Counted from the stretch's first letter, positions 10,472 to 22,991 are shown. The stretch is DNA of 64,000 nt from Polytrichum commune (GCA_950295325.1 OX485805.1:43734758-43798757), one strand, 5' to 3'. Notes: generated from the letters alone by a model not told the origin. Made by a program: numbers and translations.

Positions 10472-10809
10472 TAAAGACAAACAGATGGAAATGCACAAGT
10501 ATCTGTGCGAGGAAACAATTGATGGAAACAAAAATTTTATTTCTCCCTTATCTAATACATTCTACGAAATACAGTGTTCTAACTATTCCTGAGCCTAATG
10601 TATGATCCTTGCCGACATAGCCATGTCCTGCCGAGCATTCTACTCTTGACACTCTATCTGCACAAGATACCGGAACACTGATTCACTTGAGGTAAAGTAA
10701 CAATCTACTCCTGTGATTCTAGAACTTACTCTACTAGAAGTTTCCTAATCTCTAACAGAATTCATCCAGACGAATGAGTAATGAACGTAACTAACTAATC
10801 CGTTCATCA
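10472..10809 (-). repeat. 5' LTR of the Copia element
   Basis: 338 bp, same ends as the 3' LTR. It should carry the promoter and the RNA start. No convincing TATA box could be singled out by eye. Confidence 0.95.
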
Positions 10810-12727
10810 TTTTGGGACTCCGGACTTCACAATTTACAATGCCGGACAGTTCCCTTGCAATCGATATACACACTACATGACATCCTCAACTAGCATAGAT
10901 CTGAACCTGAAACGGAAAGAGATGGTGATTCTGGGGACGCAATATGCTGGAGAGATGAAGAAGGGTCTATTCAGCGTTATGCACTACTTGATGCCCAAAA
11001 GAGGAATTCTGTCGTTGCATTCGGGCTGCAATATGGGGAAGGCAGGGGATGTCGCCTTGTTTTTTGGATTATCAGGTATCGTTGGTAAAAAAAACGAGAA
11101 GCTCACGTGCTTGATCAACTGAAGCTACAATTTGTGTCCGTACTTGGACGTGTTTCTGACTGTTATTGATGGTGTGGCAGGTACCGGTAAGACGACGTTA
11201 TCTACCGACGAGAATCGATACCTCATTGGTGATGACGAACACTGCTGGAGTGAGAACGGTGTGTCAAATATTGAGGGAGGATGTTATGCGAAGACCATTG
11301 ACCTTGCCCGGGAGAAGGAGCCAGAAATTCGGAATGTAATCAAGTTTGGAACCGGTGAGTTTGTAAGTGTGTCTGGGCGGGTGAGATAAGGGGAGGGGGG
11401 TTTGAGGTGTGGCTATTCAAAGTACTTCGACATCTAAAGATTATTGACGGAATTTTTGTTTCCTGCAGTGCTTGAGAACGTAGTCTTCGAGGAGCACTAC
11501 AGGGATGTTGATTACACAGATAAATCTGTGACTGGTAAGTTGCAGAATCGTGCTAATTGGTCGTATATTGAGTGCTCTCTGTACCCGCTGTTACAGTATA
11601 GATGCCTAGTGATGTACGAGACTTATTGGTTTTTATTGATTGATTCTGTCTTGTTGTACAGAGAACACAAGGGCAGCTTATCCTATAGAGTTCATCCCGA
11701 ACGTCAAGTTGCCTTGCGTGGGACCACACCCAAAGAATGTTATCCTGCTCGCATGTGATGCATTTGGTGTCTTGCCACCAGTCAGCAAATTGACGCATGC
11801 ACAGACGATGTATCACTTCATCAGCGGTTACACTGCCTTGGTATGCAATTTGTGGATTAGAAATCCCATTTGAAAGGAATAACCAATTTGTCCTTTTTAT
11901 GGTTTCCTGAATTCCTGGACAATGTACTTGGGAGTGAAATGGTTATGGATATGCAGGTTGCAGGAACTGTTGATGGCGTGAAGGAACCAACTGCGACCTT
12001 CTCGGCTTGCTTTGGAGCAGCTTTCATCATGCTGCACCCAACGAAATATGCTGCCATGCTTGCAGACAAGATGAAGAGACATGGTGCTACTGCCTGGCTC
12101 GTGAACACCGGCTGGACTGGTGGCAGGTACGATTTGAAAGCGCATGAATTTTTTACTACACTCGGAACAAAGATTTTGTGTTATTTATTCCTGTATGTGG
12201 TTGGGTTTATCACGCTTGTGTCAGTTATTTGAATCTTGACAAACAACTAGTAATTCTCGGGTGCTTTTCTGGCGGCAGCTATGGTGTCGGGAGCAGAATG
12301 AAATTAACTGGCGTATACAAGAAAGATCATCAATGCCATTCATGACGGCTCGTTGTTGGAAGCTGAATATGAGAAGACCCCGATCTTTAACCTGGCTGTA
12401 CCCACCAAGGTCAACGGCATTCCAACAGAAGTTTTGCACCCGGAGAACTCGGTATGCGATCTGCACATTCGGCCGGCTGTCCTCATTTCAAGGATCATTA
12501 GCCTTGACATTTTTTCTCTAATTTGCTGTGTGCAAATGATTTGTGGTTTCTGAGTTTTGAGTACATGGTCTGTGCAGTGGTCAGACAAGAAGCAGTACAC
12601 GGAGACCCTGAAGAAGCTGGCTGGTCTTTTCCAGAAGAACTTTGAGGTGTATGCCGACTACAAGGTCGGTGGAGACAGTAAGCTGACACAGGAGATTCTT
12701 TCGGCCGGACCAACATTGGAATTTTGA

Positions 12728-15700
12728 TTTATAGGCACCCATGTGCCTCGTGAAGATGGTGTTGCAGTGTTTTTCTCAGTGATGTATCATGTAAGTCACT
12801 GAGTTCCACTCAATGATCGGGGAGAACTGGCAGTTAGTTACAAATGAACCGGTTGAGTTTGAGAAATAACCGGTTGAAGTTCAAGACTGCAGGAAAGTTA
12901 CCGATCATTTTAGAGGATTTTATGGAATATACCCCAATTTAACAAAGAAAAACCAGAGGATGTCAACATGTAACCGGTTGGACTTGCAAACACTAGGATC
13001 TCAACCGATTATGCCCAAAAATCTCCCCAATCACTGGTTCCACTAGTAGAGTTTGAGAATGATTCTGAGGATCATTCTCGGAGAAGATTGACGATTAGCT
13101 TTGATTAAGTTACGTCAGGTGGGTTGAGCCCTTTCTTTGGGTTATATTTTTCCTTCCAAGGTCTAACAAGACTCTGGTAGCACATTCTTATTTAACAACC
13201 TGTCCATATCCTAATTTAAACTTCTTGTCAATACCAAACAGTCAGATTTCAATCAAACTTTTGTAAAGTTTACGGGTATCAATCTTTTATGCATTTGTGT
13301 TTTTCATCATCTGTTTTTCAGTGTGTGAAGTGCAAGTTGATGCTGGCTTGTATTTCATCACTTGTTGGAGTGGTTGTCCTTGTGAGGGTGATGATTTGCA
13401 TTCTCTCAATTGCATAATCATGCATTTATTATGGGTAGAGCGAGTATTATTCCAATTCCTCAGCTTGGAAAGAATGATATCTCAATAAATTTCGGACCTC
13501 TTCCGATTTGTTTCAAAAGATTGGTTCGAAAACACTTGCTTACCATCTGTGCAACTTGCAAATTATGAGAGGATGAAATGTTTACAAGTACTCAACCTTA
13601 CTATAGGTTAGTTGGTTTCAATCATCCTTACTTTCCTGTCACCTTGTTGACCAAAGATTTGACACTAGGCACAAATTTGACAACCAATATGGAAAGCATC
13701 ATGGGGTTTTATGTCGTTCAGAAACCCATGACAGCCCAGCATCATATCACATTTGATGACCTTAGGGAGATTTTTTTTTGCTAAAGAGGGAAGCTCTTTT
13801 TATCTTAGGGAAGTTAGATTACATCTCTCCTTGGGATTTTTCAAAATACAAATGTGAACCATTGCCACCATCACAATGCAAGATTGTTGTTGATTACTGC
13901 ACCTCAAATTGAACATTGAAATTGGATGGTGATGTTGCATTTGCTCTTATAATGTAGTCGAAAATGAAGCAGACTTTGTGTTGGAGATAGGTTTCAGTCA
14001 TAATTAGCAAATATAAATCTTTCTTTTGTTTGGACCATGAAGTTGACAAATGTTGATTAATGCGTCTATCTCACACAGCCTATTACAATCCTCCACTTTG
14101 ACACCGTCTTGATGTACTTATAGTCCCCATAAATCTATTGACCTCCTAGACTTTGAATCTTATTTTCATTTCAATGAAATTGGCTTAGATGTGCCAATTC
14201 AATATACAAATAAATCAGAACATGGAAATATGTCAATTCTAGTATATTGACGCTTGCAAAAAAAGAAAACTACTATTTTCTCCAAACCATCAAATCATTG
14301 AACGGGAAATGGGAGCTCTACAAAGCCCTACATATGAATGAACGGGAAAGGGACCACCGAGTTGACAATAGCATGAACGGGAAAGGGAGCACCCATAGCT
14401 TGAATAGATGTTTTGGAATGAAGACATCCTAGCACATAACTCACAAGATTTGATAATTTGGTATAAGTCTGTGGAATATTGAGTCATGTTTCAATAATGA
14501 ATTGGTACCTTTCTTTTATTTTTAAATTTTAGTTTTTTTAATAATGGAATTGGTACACAATATAAGTTTGGGGAGGAATGATAGCAACAAAGGTTAAAGC
14601 TAAGCTGCTAAGAAATAATGAAGCATTCATGAAAACAAATTATGAAATTCTTTAGCAATAGCATGTGTTAGAAACCTTCGCTCATAATAATAAACCTTTG
14701 ATAACCTTTATTGTTATCTTTCCTAGTACAACTGTTCATAATTTGAATTGGTGTCTCTGTTCATGTAAATGCAATTCCGTTTGGAATTGTATTGTATCGT
14801 GCATGGATTGATGACACGAGATTTTTCTTTGATAACACTCTAGTTAAATCTAGAGAACATGAACTTTAATATTTTGTATTGCAGTTTGACATCTTTTATG
14901 TCAATGTACATCTTTAATGAAGCCTACCAAGTATTTCGACTCACACAAGGTGGAACCATGTGAAAATAAAACATTTGCCATAAATCATTCATTGGTTTAG
15001 GATAATGGCCATATTTTGGATTGGTGAATATATTGGCTTTGTGAGACGAGTTGTTGCAATGAATGTGGAGTGGATGTTATTATTATTGACGGGTGGGGGG
15101 TGGTGATTTACTTTAGGTACATGGTCCTTAGAGTAGCGCCATGAGGCTTTTTGGCGATTTAGGGTTTCTCATCATTTAGGGAGAATTTAAGGAAAATTTA
15201 CCTAGGTTAAAAACATGTCCATCCAAAATATTGATTTTTGATTAACTTTTATTATTTGTTTTGTGATCCCTGTAAATTGTCAAAGTGCTCTGCAATATTG
15301 GGTCCATTGGTGTCATATAGGGGGGGGTCCACTAATGCTGGATTGTTAGGTGAAAACTACCTCCAAATTAGTTTATAACACATAAGAGCCTTCTATTGAG
15401 TAAGACCATTGTTCACGTGTTGTGGAACAATTCTTAATATATAGGTGTGAATAAACACCCCCCAAGGAATATTGCTTGGGAGGTATCAGAGGAATAATCA
15501 CCTAAAAGTATGAAGGTTTGAGCACGAATCAATGATGTATACTTTATAAAAAATTAATTAATGACCTTATTTGGGTTTGGTATACAAGAGAAAGTTCTAG
15601 AGGGTTTCAATTTAGGGCACATCCATATGGTTAGAACAAGAATTAGTATGTTTTTTCTCCACCAACTCATTTTGAAACCATTTTCCTTCAAAAAAATAAA

Positions 15701-17775
15701 ATTCCAAGTCATATGAAAACCAACTCAATCTTTGAGAGGATTGGCAAAAAGAATGAGCCTCATAACTTTGGTGGAAAATCTGAAAGATGTTCACATCACC
15801 GACCTTGTTCCTTTTCCCAAACAGTAAATTTTGTAACAAAGATTTTTTCTGGGTTCCAGACACTTCAAGGTCCATATCTTAGAGACTAACTTGACTACTT
15901 ATCTTAATCAGACGCCTGTGTTTGAGTGCTATGTGGTTAGATGGGGCTCTTGAAACGGATACCAAAACAACATGTCTTGAAATAAAAAATAAATCCCTGG
16001 GGGCTAAGGATCACTAATGTAAAGTCCTACGAACCAAGTGTTAGAGGCCAAGGCTTGAAAATTTCATAATATACCTCCTTGCTTCTCTCATTCATTCTCT
16101 TTGGGCTCTTCATGTTTCGAATTTTGTCTCACCTCTTGAGTTTTAGGATTTTGTGTATGCGGTATGATTTTCCATATACACAAAACCTTGGTGGTTCTAG
16201 TGTTTTTCAGGGCCATTCGACAAATCATGATGGTTGTAGTAGTTGCACAAGAACTGCCATTGGTGACCACTATGGAGCTATGACGATGATATTTGGCATG
16301 ATCATTGTAGGCATTGAACCATGTAAACATAGTGATTGGATGTACGAGAGAGCTTATGGAACTATAGAGAGACAATTGATAGGTAGTTATTCAACTCAAA
16401 TGTTTAAGCAATGAACAAGGTTGCATCTATAAACTTTACATATTTATGTTCAATTGTAACATTTAAAAAAAAAATTCAGATTCTCATATCAGAGCTTGTA
16501 TTCTAGTAGAGACATGTGTAGCTATAGTACTAGGTCGATTAGGAAGTGATAATACATTACAAATGTGTGGTAAGGTCTTTGGAGTGGCAAAAAATACAAC
16601 TTTTATGATAGTAAAAAAAAATTTGTGCATCCATTAGGAAACATTTAAATCCTTTAGTATTTGAAAACCAAGCAGGCAAAGTATAAAACAAATGATAACT
16701 TTGTAAGAAATTCCATATGTTATTGGAACTATAGAGGACAACTACATACTTATAATTGCTCCTAAACTTGATCCAATATCTTATTATTGCCGTAAAGGAT
16801 TTTATTCAATTTTATACCAAAGAGTACTAGATTCAAAATGCAAATTTTTGAAATTTGTAACCATACTACTACTGTTTTCAACCATCTTGGAAAACATATA
16901 TATGACTTGTTCATGAAATGACTTCTTACCACTTCTCAAAGGAGATTGTGAAGTTGGTTCCGATGTAGGCTCAGTGTCCAAGAAATCAATATTTTCTTTA
17001 TGTGTAGCTGGAGTGGTTGGTTGGTTAGAACATTTATTTCCAGATGATGTAACATGCTTTAAGACCGTTCTAGTTTGATACCATCACTAATCAATTGAAT
17101 TGTAAAATTTTCATTCAAAATGTTCCTTTTTTATTTTATTTATTTATTTTTTTGCATTGCAAACTTCAACAACTTCTATAGGTTCGGTGATCAAATTGAA
17201 CCGATCATAGGTGTTTGACACTGAAAAAGAAAAATTTCTTTTTCTTGCTAGAACATGACGGAATGGTTGAAATGCGTGACATCCTACACTAGACACACCT
17301 CTTTCTTGCAGATTGGGCAGATTGCAGATTAGGGCAAGAAACAAGAAATGAAGAAGAAAATGATGAGTGCATATCAAAAGTGTGAAGGGTCTAGGTTTGG
17401 AGTTGCCATTCGTTTGATCCACCAATGGACATCAAATGGAAATATTTTATTTGTGTACTCATTGATCCCAAAGCCCTTTGTTGACCCCCCAATCCATGGG
17501 GGTTCCTTTTGTGCCTTGGAAGCCATCTCAAAACCAACATTTTACAGAATATAATATTCAATCAATTGTTGGCGTTGACTCTAGTCTACAGCTCTTCGGA
17601 TTCGCCTTAAAGCTCTCTACCAATAGGATAGCGAGCTTTCCCTGGGTTCTTGGCCTCGATTCCTAGTGTAAAATTGGGCCTCAGAAGACTTGTGAAGGCC
17701 TGAGAAAACGCAGAGACGAGAGATATGCTTCGATCTCTGGCTTCCGGTTGTGTTCAAAGTACCAAGAGGTCGGGA
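12728..17775. other. AT-rich spacer between PEPCK and kinase A
   Basis: No gene supported. The stretch just after PEPCK has several AACCGGTTGA-like words, also seen upstream of kinase A. Blocks at 14428-14600 and 15553-15990 match 37140-37720 in unit 2, in the same order but with about 950 bp more between them here. A short internal repeat of GAACGGGAAAGGGA lies at about 14300-14390. The open frame at 16079-16414 has no recognisable domain and no copy in unit 2. Confidence 0.6.
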
Positions 17776-19626
17776 AAGATGGACATTCCTGGAGGTATGA
17801 GGATGCTCCGTCTCCTCCACTCTCCGATTCTCCTCTTCCGCCTATGGAGGCTCATTAGTGCCAGGCAGCAGGAGGCACTGTAGTTTAAGAAGAGACTCTT
17901 TCCCAAGAGTCGGGCGAAGGCAAATGGTTTTGACCTGGCTGCAGGAGGGGACTCACGGGAAGCAGTTGGGGAGGGCCTGCGCAGGCTGGCCTTTGGGCAT
18001 GGAGCAGCACTGGCACCCCCGAAGCAGAGCTCGTTGGCGAGTGCTTCACAACTTACGGGCCCTTCAACCTCCTGTCGGTGAATCCTGGCCATGGCCGGGC
18101 TGCAATAAGTTTGAGAATTCATAGTTCACGTAGTAGTCTTAGTCTGCGATTGCGGTCGTGGATGTGCAGCAGGAAAGGGAAGAACGAGCGGGTGGAAAAA
18201 CATGGACCTCGTATCCAGATTTCTCTCAGTTTATGCTCATCCCCGCCTGTGTCTCCTTTTGTTGGTGTAGGAAAATCTTGTTTTCGCCCGACAGAGATGC
18301 CAACCTTGGTAGAAATAGGCTATGAACTCTATAATTCGATCATGTATTCTGTTTGGCTGCACATGTTAAGAATCCTCATTGCATCGGTGAGTGGAATCCC
18401 GCAAAGGCTGATCGTGGAGCCGAGCATTCAAGTTTCAGAAGCGGAGGTGAGACGCAAAAGTTATAGGAGGTCTAAGTGAAGAGTCCTTTACATTTAGGAA
18501 AACTGCTTCCGTAGCCGTTTCGTGAGAGTGGATCCCCATTTCTTCGAGGCCTTTTGTAGCAACAAGTACGAGATAAGGATCACAAAGATCAAGACGTGTA
18601 CCAGAAATACAATGAATTTCCGCACTCTCTGGATGATCGATAGCCTGATCTCCGTGCCCTCTCTCTGTGATAGAGTTTCATCGATCCTGTTACTTGTCTC
18701 TTGATTCAATCTTATGTAGAAACAGACCAAGGAGTCCATGTCTTATGCATGTTGTTGAATCTGGATATCACCTGTATACACTCAATGCTCTGTCATGCTA
18801 GCCGTTGGGAACTGGTTTGACAATCAACAAATCCATTTTTCATAATTTGACTATATGCACCCAGGAGTCTCTTCAGTAGGTGTACATTTACAGAACTTCG
18901 GTTTGTGATTCGGCTCTCATTTTGCTTCCCGTGGAACTTTTGTTCATAGTAGAATTGTAGACATACCGCATGCACATATGCTTATACCCATCCGATCATT
19001 GCGGACTTACGGTGTCATTTCTGCAGTATATGTTCCTGATATTAAGTGATACGTTAACCTGTTGAGGAAATGTTCTCTGTGCAGATCTTTGTTGTGGGGT
19101 CACTACGTGCATTGCAAGGGCAGTTCTTGGGTATTAAGTATATCAATGAAAGGGGAGAACTGGCTACTACTTACAGTTCAACTGGTTCGTTTTTCCAAAT
19201 TTCGGGTTTAAAATTCAAACTCTAGGAAATGAACCGAACGACATTTTTGGGAAATTTTACTACTTTAAGTTAAAATACAATGAACAACCGAAGCATTTCA
19301 ATGAATAACCGGTTGACAATGAAGAAGTAAAGAGACTGACCGAGTTGGCTCAAATTTCTCCACGTTCGCTGAGGTATATCCATGGTGTTGCTTAAACTAA
19401 TTGCAGATCTCCGGTGAATGTTGAAGGGTGCTTCTGCCCATCCTCAAATAATCTTCTAAGTGTTATCTTTCTTTCTTGGTCAAGATATGTTTTCTGTGGT
19501 CATGTAAGTGAACTAATTTTCACCTCGAGGTAATCTTCTTGTCATCTCTTGCTCTTGCGTGCAGGAACTTCAGACCAGGGCGCACTGTGCACTTCCTGAT
19601 GAGGCAGGATATGCTCGCTGACACCA
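17776..19626 (+). other. Duplicated upstream region of kinase A
   Basis: From about 17776 the sequence follows 52645 onward in unit 2, so this is where the kinase part of the duplication becomes recognisable. It probably holds the promoter and 5' UTR. A CAG acceptor at about 19561-19564, some 60 bp before the ATG, suggests a 5' UTR intron. A 105-bp block at 19084-19190 can be read as protein (ends ...YINERGELATT) in both copies, but no function is known. Confidence 0.5.
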
Positions 19627-22338
19627 ATGGCTAATTATTTGAGGTTTGCTGGAGCTGTCCTAGATGAAATTGAGAGTGGTTTGTCGACCAGGAGGATCAT
19701 CTTGCAATTGAACGACGCACAGTGCAGTCGCCTCCTTGGGAATCTTAGAAAAACTCATGATCATTTTTACCAGAGCCTATTGTTCCCAAAACGTACACTG
19801 CGTCAAAAATTTCTTCCATTTTATAAGGAGTTCTATCGCATTGTGGAGCATACAGAAGCAATCGTGAAGGAGTGCAGTAAGCCGGATTGGCTGCAAGCAG
19901 CCATCATGCAAGCGGGCAACCAAGAGGTATTTATACAGATATCCCGGAAGCTCCATTTCTGCATGCATGGGTTTACTGAGACCGTTGAACCTGTTCTTCA
20001 CATCGGCAGTAACATTCAGTTCACTGCTCTAAGTGTAACAGTGGAGCAACATAAGGGGGACTTCTGTCAAGATTCTTTGAAATTTATGGAACGACTTAAG
20101 GAGGTCGTGAACCAACAGGTTTCAGAGGACACCATTACAGATCCTTGGAAACACCAAATCGCAGAATACCTCATTGAACGTGAGAATTACATGTCATCCA
20201 CGAACCTTGACTTGTACAAATCTCTCCCACAATTCTATGTTGCAAACCGTGAGTACCCAAGAGTTGGGGAACCCATTGGGTCAGGCTCAGCTGGATCGGT
20301 TCTGAAGGTGCGCTGGTTGGGGCTAGAATGTGCTAAAAAACACTTTGCTACTAATCCTGATGAGAGCAACTCACCACGGAAGTTGGAGCTAATGAAGGAG
20401 GTGAGCGCCCTGGTGCATTTAAACCATCCGCATATTGTAAAGATGCTCTGTGTGAGTATGGAGGGTGAGGTTTCTTTTTTGATGGAGCTCATGCCGATGA
20501 GCCTCCACAGTTTCATCAAGAAACGATGGAAGGGGCAGGAATACGTCCCCTTTACGTTGGCAGCTGCCACTGACATTATGTTGCAGATTGCCCTAGGCAT
20601 GGAATACCTTCATGGCAAAGGAGTGGTTCATCGCGACTTGAAATCCCAGAATATCCTTTTCACCCCTTCAGCTTGTGAAGGACTCTCTGATGAGGGCTAT
20701 GGAGACATTAAGGTGACAGATTTTGGGTTGTCTAAGACACTGACTCGTGAGTTAACTGAGCCTACTGGGATATTAGGAACTACTCGTTGGATGTCACCCG
20801 AGGTGTTAGGATGGAAAAAAGGAATAAAAACACAAATTGATTGGAGGAAAGCTGACACTTACAGCTTTGCAATGACGTGTTCGGAGATACTCACTGGGGA
20901 TACACCTTTCTCTGAAGGTGATTGCAGAATAGCTATGTTGTATGAAAGGATCACCAAGGGTGGAGAAAGACCAGCGCTGCCTTTGGCATGTCCAAAATTT
21001 CTAGCATCTTTTTTGACACAATGCTGGGATACAAATCCAGCTCTCCGTCCCAGTTTCATCGAGATCTGCAACATGCTTCAACTCCTCCAAGGTTTCCTCT
21101 TCAGAGGCTTTGAACTGATCCACACGAGCTGGTCATTAGCAGAAACTTCGAGTATGGATCAAACGAGTACACTCCGACGTGCAACATGGCCAGAGCAGGA
21201 CATACTCGTCGAAGTAGGCTTATCCTCGTTGAAGCAGTCCATATTTGACAGGTTCTTCAGGTCCTCCAAGATCTTCAAGTCGCAGTTGATAAGTCCCCAG
21301 TGTGATGAGGAGGCTTTGTCATGCATCCTCATGCAGAGTTTCCCACAACCAGTGGGTTTACGGGGAGTACAGGTATTTGATTTTAATTCCTCTCTAATTT
21401 ACGAGTCAAGGAAGGAAATGGAATTGAGGACGATGGCAAAGTGTAGATATTTTGTAGAGGGGATGAAGGCATTGACTGACAATCCTCGTAACCATCTGGT
21501 GAAATTGCAATACTGGCATTACGCTTCTTTCAAAGACTCAGAAGAAAACAGACTTTATGCTGTATATGACGCTTGGTCAAGCACTCTTTACGAGCATCTC
21601 AGTGGATTAAAGAAGACGCTCCCATGGAATACACGGTTACATATATTAACTGGATTCATGGCATGTCTTGTGTACTTCGTGGAGCTGATTGAGCTCAATG
21701 TGATTCGCTCGATTTCTCTCAGCACCAAAAGCGTTCTTCTGGACAAGAGCTACAACTTACAATTTACTGATGTAAGTCTGGTGCACGACACTGGATATGT
21801 TACGGCAACCAACGGGGATAATCTGAAAGGCATGGTTTACGAGATTGGAATTTTCATAATGGAGGTTCTCGGTGGAATCAGGAAACACCATATTGATACC
21901 TCGGATCAATATGCAACCTTAGATACAGGGTGGGTGCAAGACTTCATTGACCCGAGGCTGAATACTGGTTATCATAGAGGCCAAGCTGGTATTCTGTTGA
22001 GGCTCGCTTTCATGTGTACAAATCCTTATGAGCGTGGGAGGCCAACCATCTGGTCAGCTCGGGATATAATTACGTCAACTACGAATATGGTAACAAACCT
22101 GAGTCCTTCTCAAGTCCTAGTGCAACATTTAGCTCTTGATTTCCTTGATTGCAACGTAGCCTCTGAGTACACATGTCAAGAGGTGAGGGATATGACTAGC
22201 AATTTCTCGACGCCCAAAGGATATGGGAAGTACCTCGGGACATTGCCAAATGGAGAGAAAGTATTGGTGGACCAGTTGCATCCTAGTTCTGCATCTCCAA
22301 AAGAATTTATCGATCAGGTACATTTTCTAATGAAATAA
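19627..22338 (+). CDS. Tandem kinase-pseudokinase protein A, long first coding exon
   Basis: The ATG follows an in-frame TGA. The exon very likely ends at 22317 (GATCAG, then GTACAT donor); the stop at 22338 is in the intron. Residues 1-205 are mostly helical with no named domain; an MLKL-like helical bundle is only a guess. Residues about 210-490 are a complete Ser/Thr kinase: glycine loop GSGSAGSV, lysine in LECAKKHF, HRDLKSQN near 335, DFGLSKT near 365, then WMSPEVL (MAPEVL in copy B). Residues about 578-820 form a receptor-kinase-like pseudokinase: HRD is absent and DFG reads FTDVSL. From about 837 a third kinase-like N-lobe begins (SNFSTPKGYGKYLGTLPNG), with VLVDQL where VAVKQL is usual. 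Cytosolic signalling kinase, no signal peptide seen. Confidence 0.85.
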   Translation: MANYLRFAGAVLDEIESGLSTRRIILQLNDAQCSRLLGNLRKTHDHFYQSLLFPKRTLRQKFLPFYKEFYRIVEHTEAIVKECSKPDWLQAAIMQAGNQEVFIQISRKLHFCMHGFTETVEPVLHIGSNIQFTALSVTVEQHKGDFCQDSLKFMERLKEVVNQQVSEDTITDPWKHQIAEYLIERENYMSSTNLDLYKSLPQFYVANREYPRVGEPIGSGSAGSVLKVRWLGLECAKKHFATNPDESNSPRKLELMKEVSALVHLNHPHIVKMLCVSMEGEVSFLMELMPMSLHSFIKKRWKGQEYVPFTLAAATDIMLQIALGMEYLHGKGVVHRDLKSQNILFTPSACEGLSDEGYGDIKVTDFGLSKTLTRELTEPTGILGTTRWMSPEVLGWKKGIKTQIDWRKADTYSFAMTCSEILTGDTPFSEGDCRIAMLYERITKGGERPALPLACPKFLASFLTQCWDTNPALRPSFIEICNMLQLLQGFLFRGFELIHTSWSLAETSSMDQTSTLRRATWPEQDILVEVGLSSLKQSIFDRFFRSSKIFKSQLISPQCDEEALSCILMQSFPQPVGLRGVQVFDFNSSLIYESRKEMELRTMAKCRYFVEGMKALTDNPRNHLVKLQYWHYASFKDSEENRLYAVYDAWSSTLYEHLSGLKKTLPWNTRLHILTGFMACLVYFVELIELNVIRSISLSTKSVLLDKSYNLQFTDVSLVHDTGYVTATNGDNLKGMVYEIGIFIMEVLGGIRKHHIDTSDQYATLDTGWVQDFIDPRLNTGYHRGQAGILLRLAFMCTNPYERGRPTIWSARDIITSTTNMVTNLSPSQVLVQHLALDFLDCNVASEYTCQEVRDMTSNFSTPKGYGKYLGTLPNGEKVLVDQLHPSSASPKEFIDQVHFLMK

Positions 22339-22861
22339 TTGTGGATGGCACACAACCACCGCATTTCCTCATTTCAATAGCTCTCATATTATGGTATTTA
22401 TATGGTATGACCAGGCCTGGTATGAAGAATTTGAGATTGGACTCAGTAGGTATGCAAGTTCGTTCCAGTGCCTCACAAGGCCATTCTATGCACTTCGAGA
22501 AACAATTGAGAGGCTCGATAAGAATTTGGGAACTAGAGTATTATCTCAACTGAGGTGCCTGGTTTTAATGCTTCAATTTGTGTAGACCAGTGTTGGTTTG
22601 GTATATAGGTGAATGCATGGTATCAATAATCAACATCCATGATGGTATGGAAGAACCACCCGTGGGTGTCAGAATTGTACACCAGTCAAATATTGATATT
22701 TGATCGGTATGTCAACGTGAGAGAATATTTGTATAGCCGAGTTATTATTTGGATCAATACCATTTGAAGCCATATTGGTACTAGGGAATTTGTTTCCTAG
22801 GTATGAAGGTTCTTGCAATGTGGATAGACCCAAATTGTATCGAAAACAAAAGTAACGTCAG
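22335..22861. repeat. Insertion in kinase A intron 1, carrying a gene-like fragment
   Basis: Kinase B intron 1 is 148 bp and reads straight across this point. Kinase A has about 527 extra bases between CTA and GTA. Part of the insert (about 22440-22605) recurs at 32106-32270. In both places a frame reads ETIERxDKNLxTRVLSQLxC up to a TAG, with mainly conservative changes. It is probably a mobile sequence with a captured exon. The ends were not resolved. Confidence 0.55.
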
Positions 22862-22991
22862 CTCTCTATACCCTACTGGTCTCAAGAAATGTGAAATCCT
22901 CATCATAGATACTCAGTGGGTATGAGAAAAGGACGATACGAGACCTACACTGGTGTAGACTATATTGAGAGATTTGATTTCTTTGTTCTAG

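Larger units (their letters stand above)
4749..10809 (-). mobile_element. Full-length Ty1/copia LTR retrotransposon, minus orientation
   Basis: A 6,061-bp element lies on the minus strand in PEPCK exon 6. It has two 338-bp LTRs with three differences, a 5-bp TTTTG target duplication, a primer site, a polypurine tract, and one gag-pol frame in copia order (gag, protease, integrase, reverse transcriptase, RNase H). In element orientation the LTR starts TGATGAACGG and ends CTTTA, so the 3' end is not the usual CA. About 840 bp between the pol stop (5925) and the 3' LTR hold no conserved frame. Near-identical LTRs mean recent insertion. One in-frame TAG near 8935 interrupts the polyprotein. Confidence 0.95.
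2835..12727 (+). pseudogene. PCK: ATP-dependent phosphoenolpyruvate carboxykinase pseudogene, interrupted by Copia
   Basis: Twelve exons read as plant PEPCK (oxaloacetate + ATP to PEP + CO2 in gluconeogenesis): 2835-3063, 3459-3619, 3776-3929, 4066-4150, 4286-4386, 4711-4748 continuing at 10815-11075, 11181-11354, 11469-11534, 11662-11840, 11957-12126, 12279-12451, 12578-12727. All junctions are GT-AG with compatible phases. Recognisable blocks are [26 protein letters not shown], the ATP-binding P-loop [16 protein letters not shown], the [13 protein letters not shown] segment and the C-terminal FQKNFEVY. Three lesions are present. The start codon and N-terminus are lost at the junction with the piggyBac relic. 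A Copia element sits in exon 6. In exon 11 the reading frame shifts near 12305-12316 and meets a TGA near 12340, while the rest of the exon reads correctly in another frame. The other exons remain intact, so it died recently. Confidence 0.93.

Noticed and set aside
10413-10496. Longer gag start inside the 5' LTR
   Set aside because: The extra residues would be encoded by LTR and primer site. The ATG at 10412 after the primer site fits Copia practice.
16079-16414. 111-codon ORF in the unit 1 spacer
   Set aside because: No domain, no matching frame in unit 2, overlaps an equally long antisense frame; not supported as a gene.
18078-18479. Plus-strand ORF upstream of kinase A, with a copy at 53030-53404, looking like a conserved small gene
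   Set aside because: In the best-matching 60 codons almost every nucleotide change between copies alters an amino acid. Conservation is therefore no better than for non-coding DNA; treated as promoter/leader sequence.
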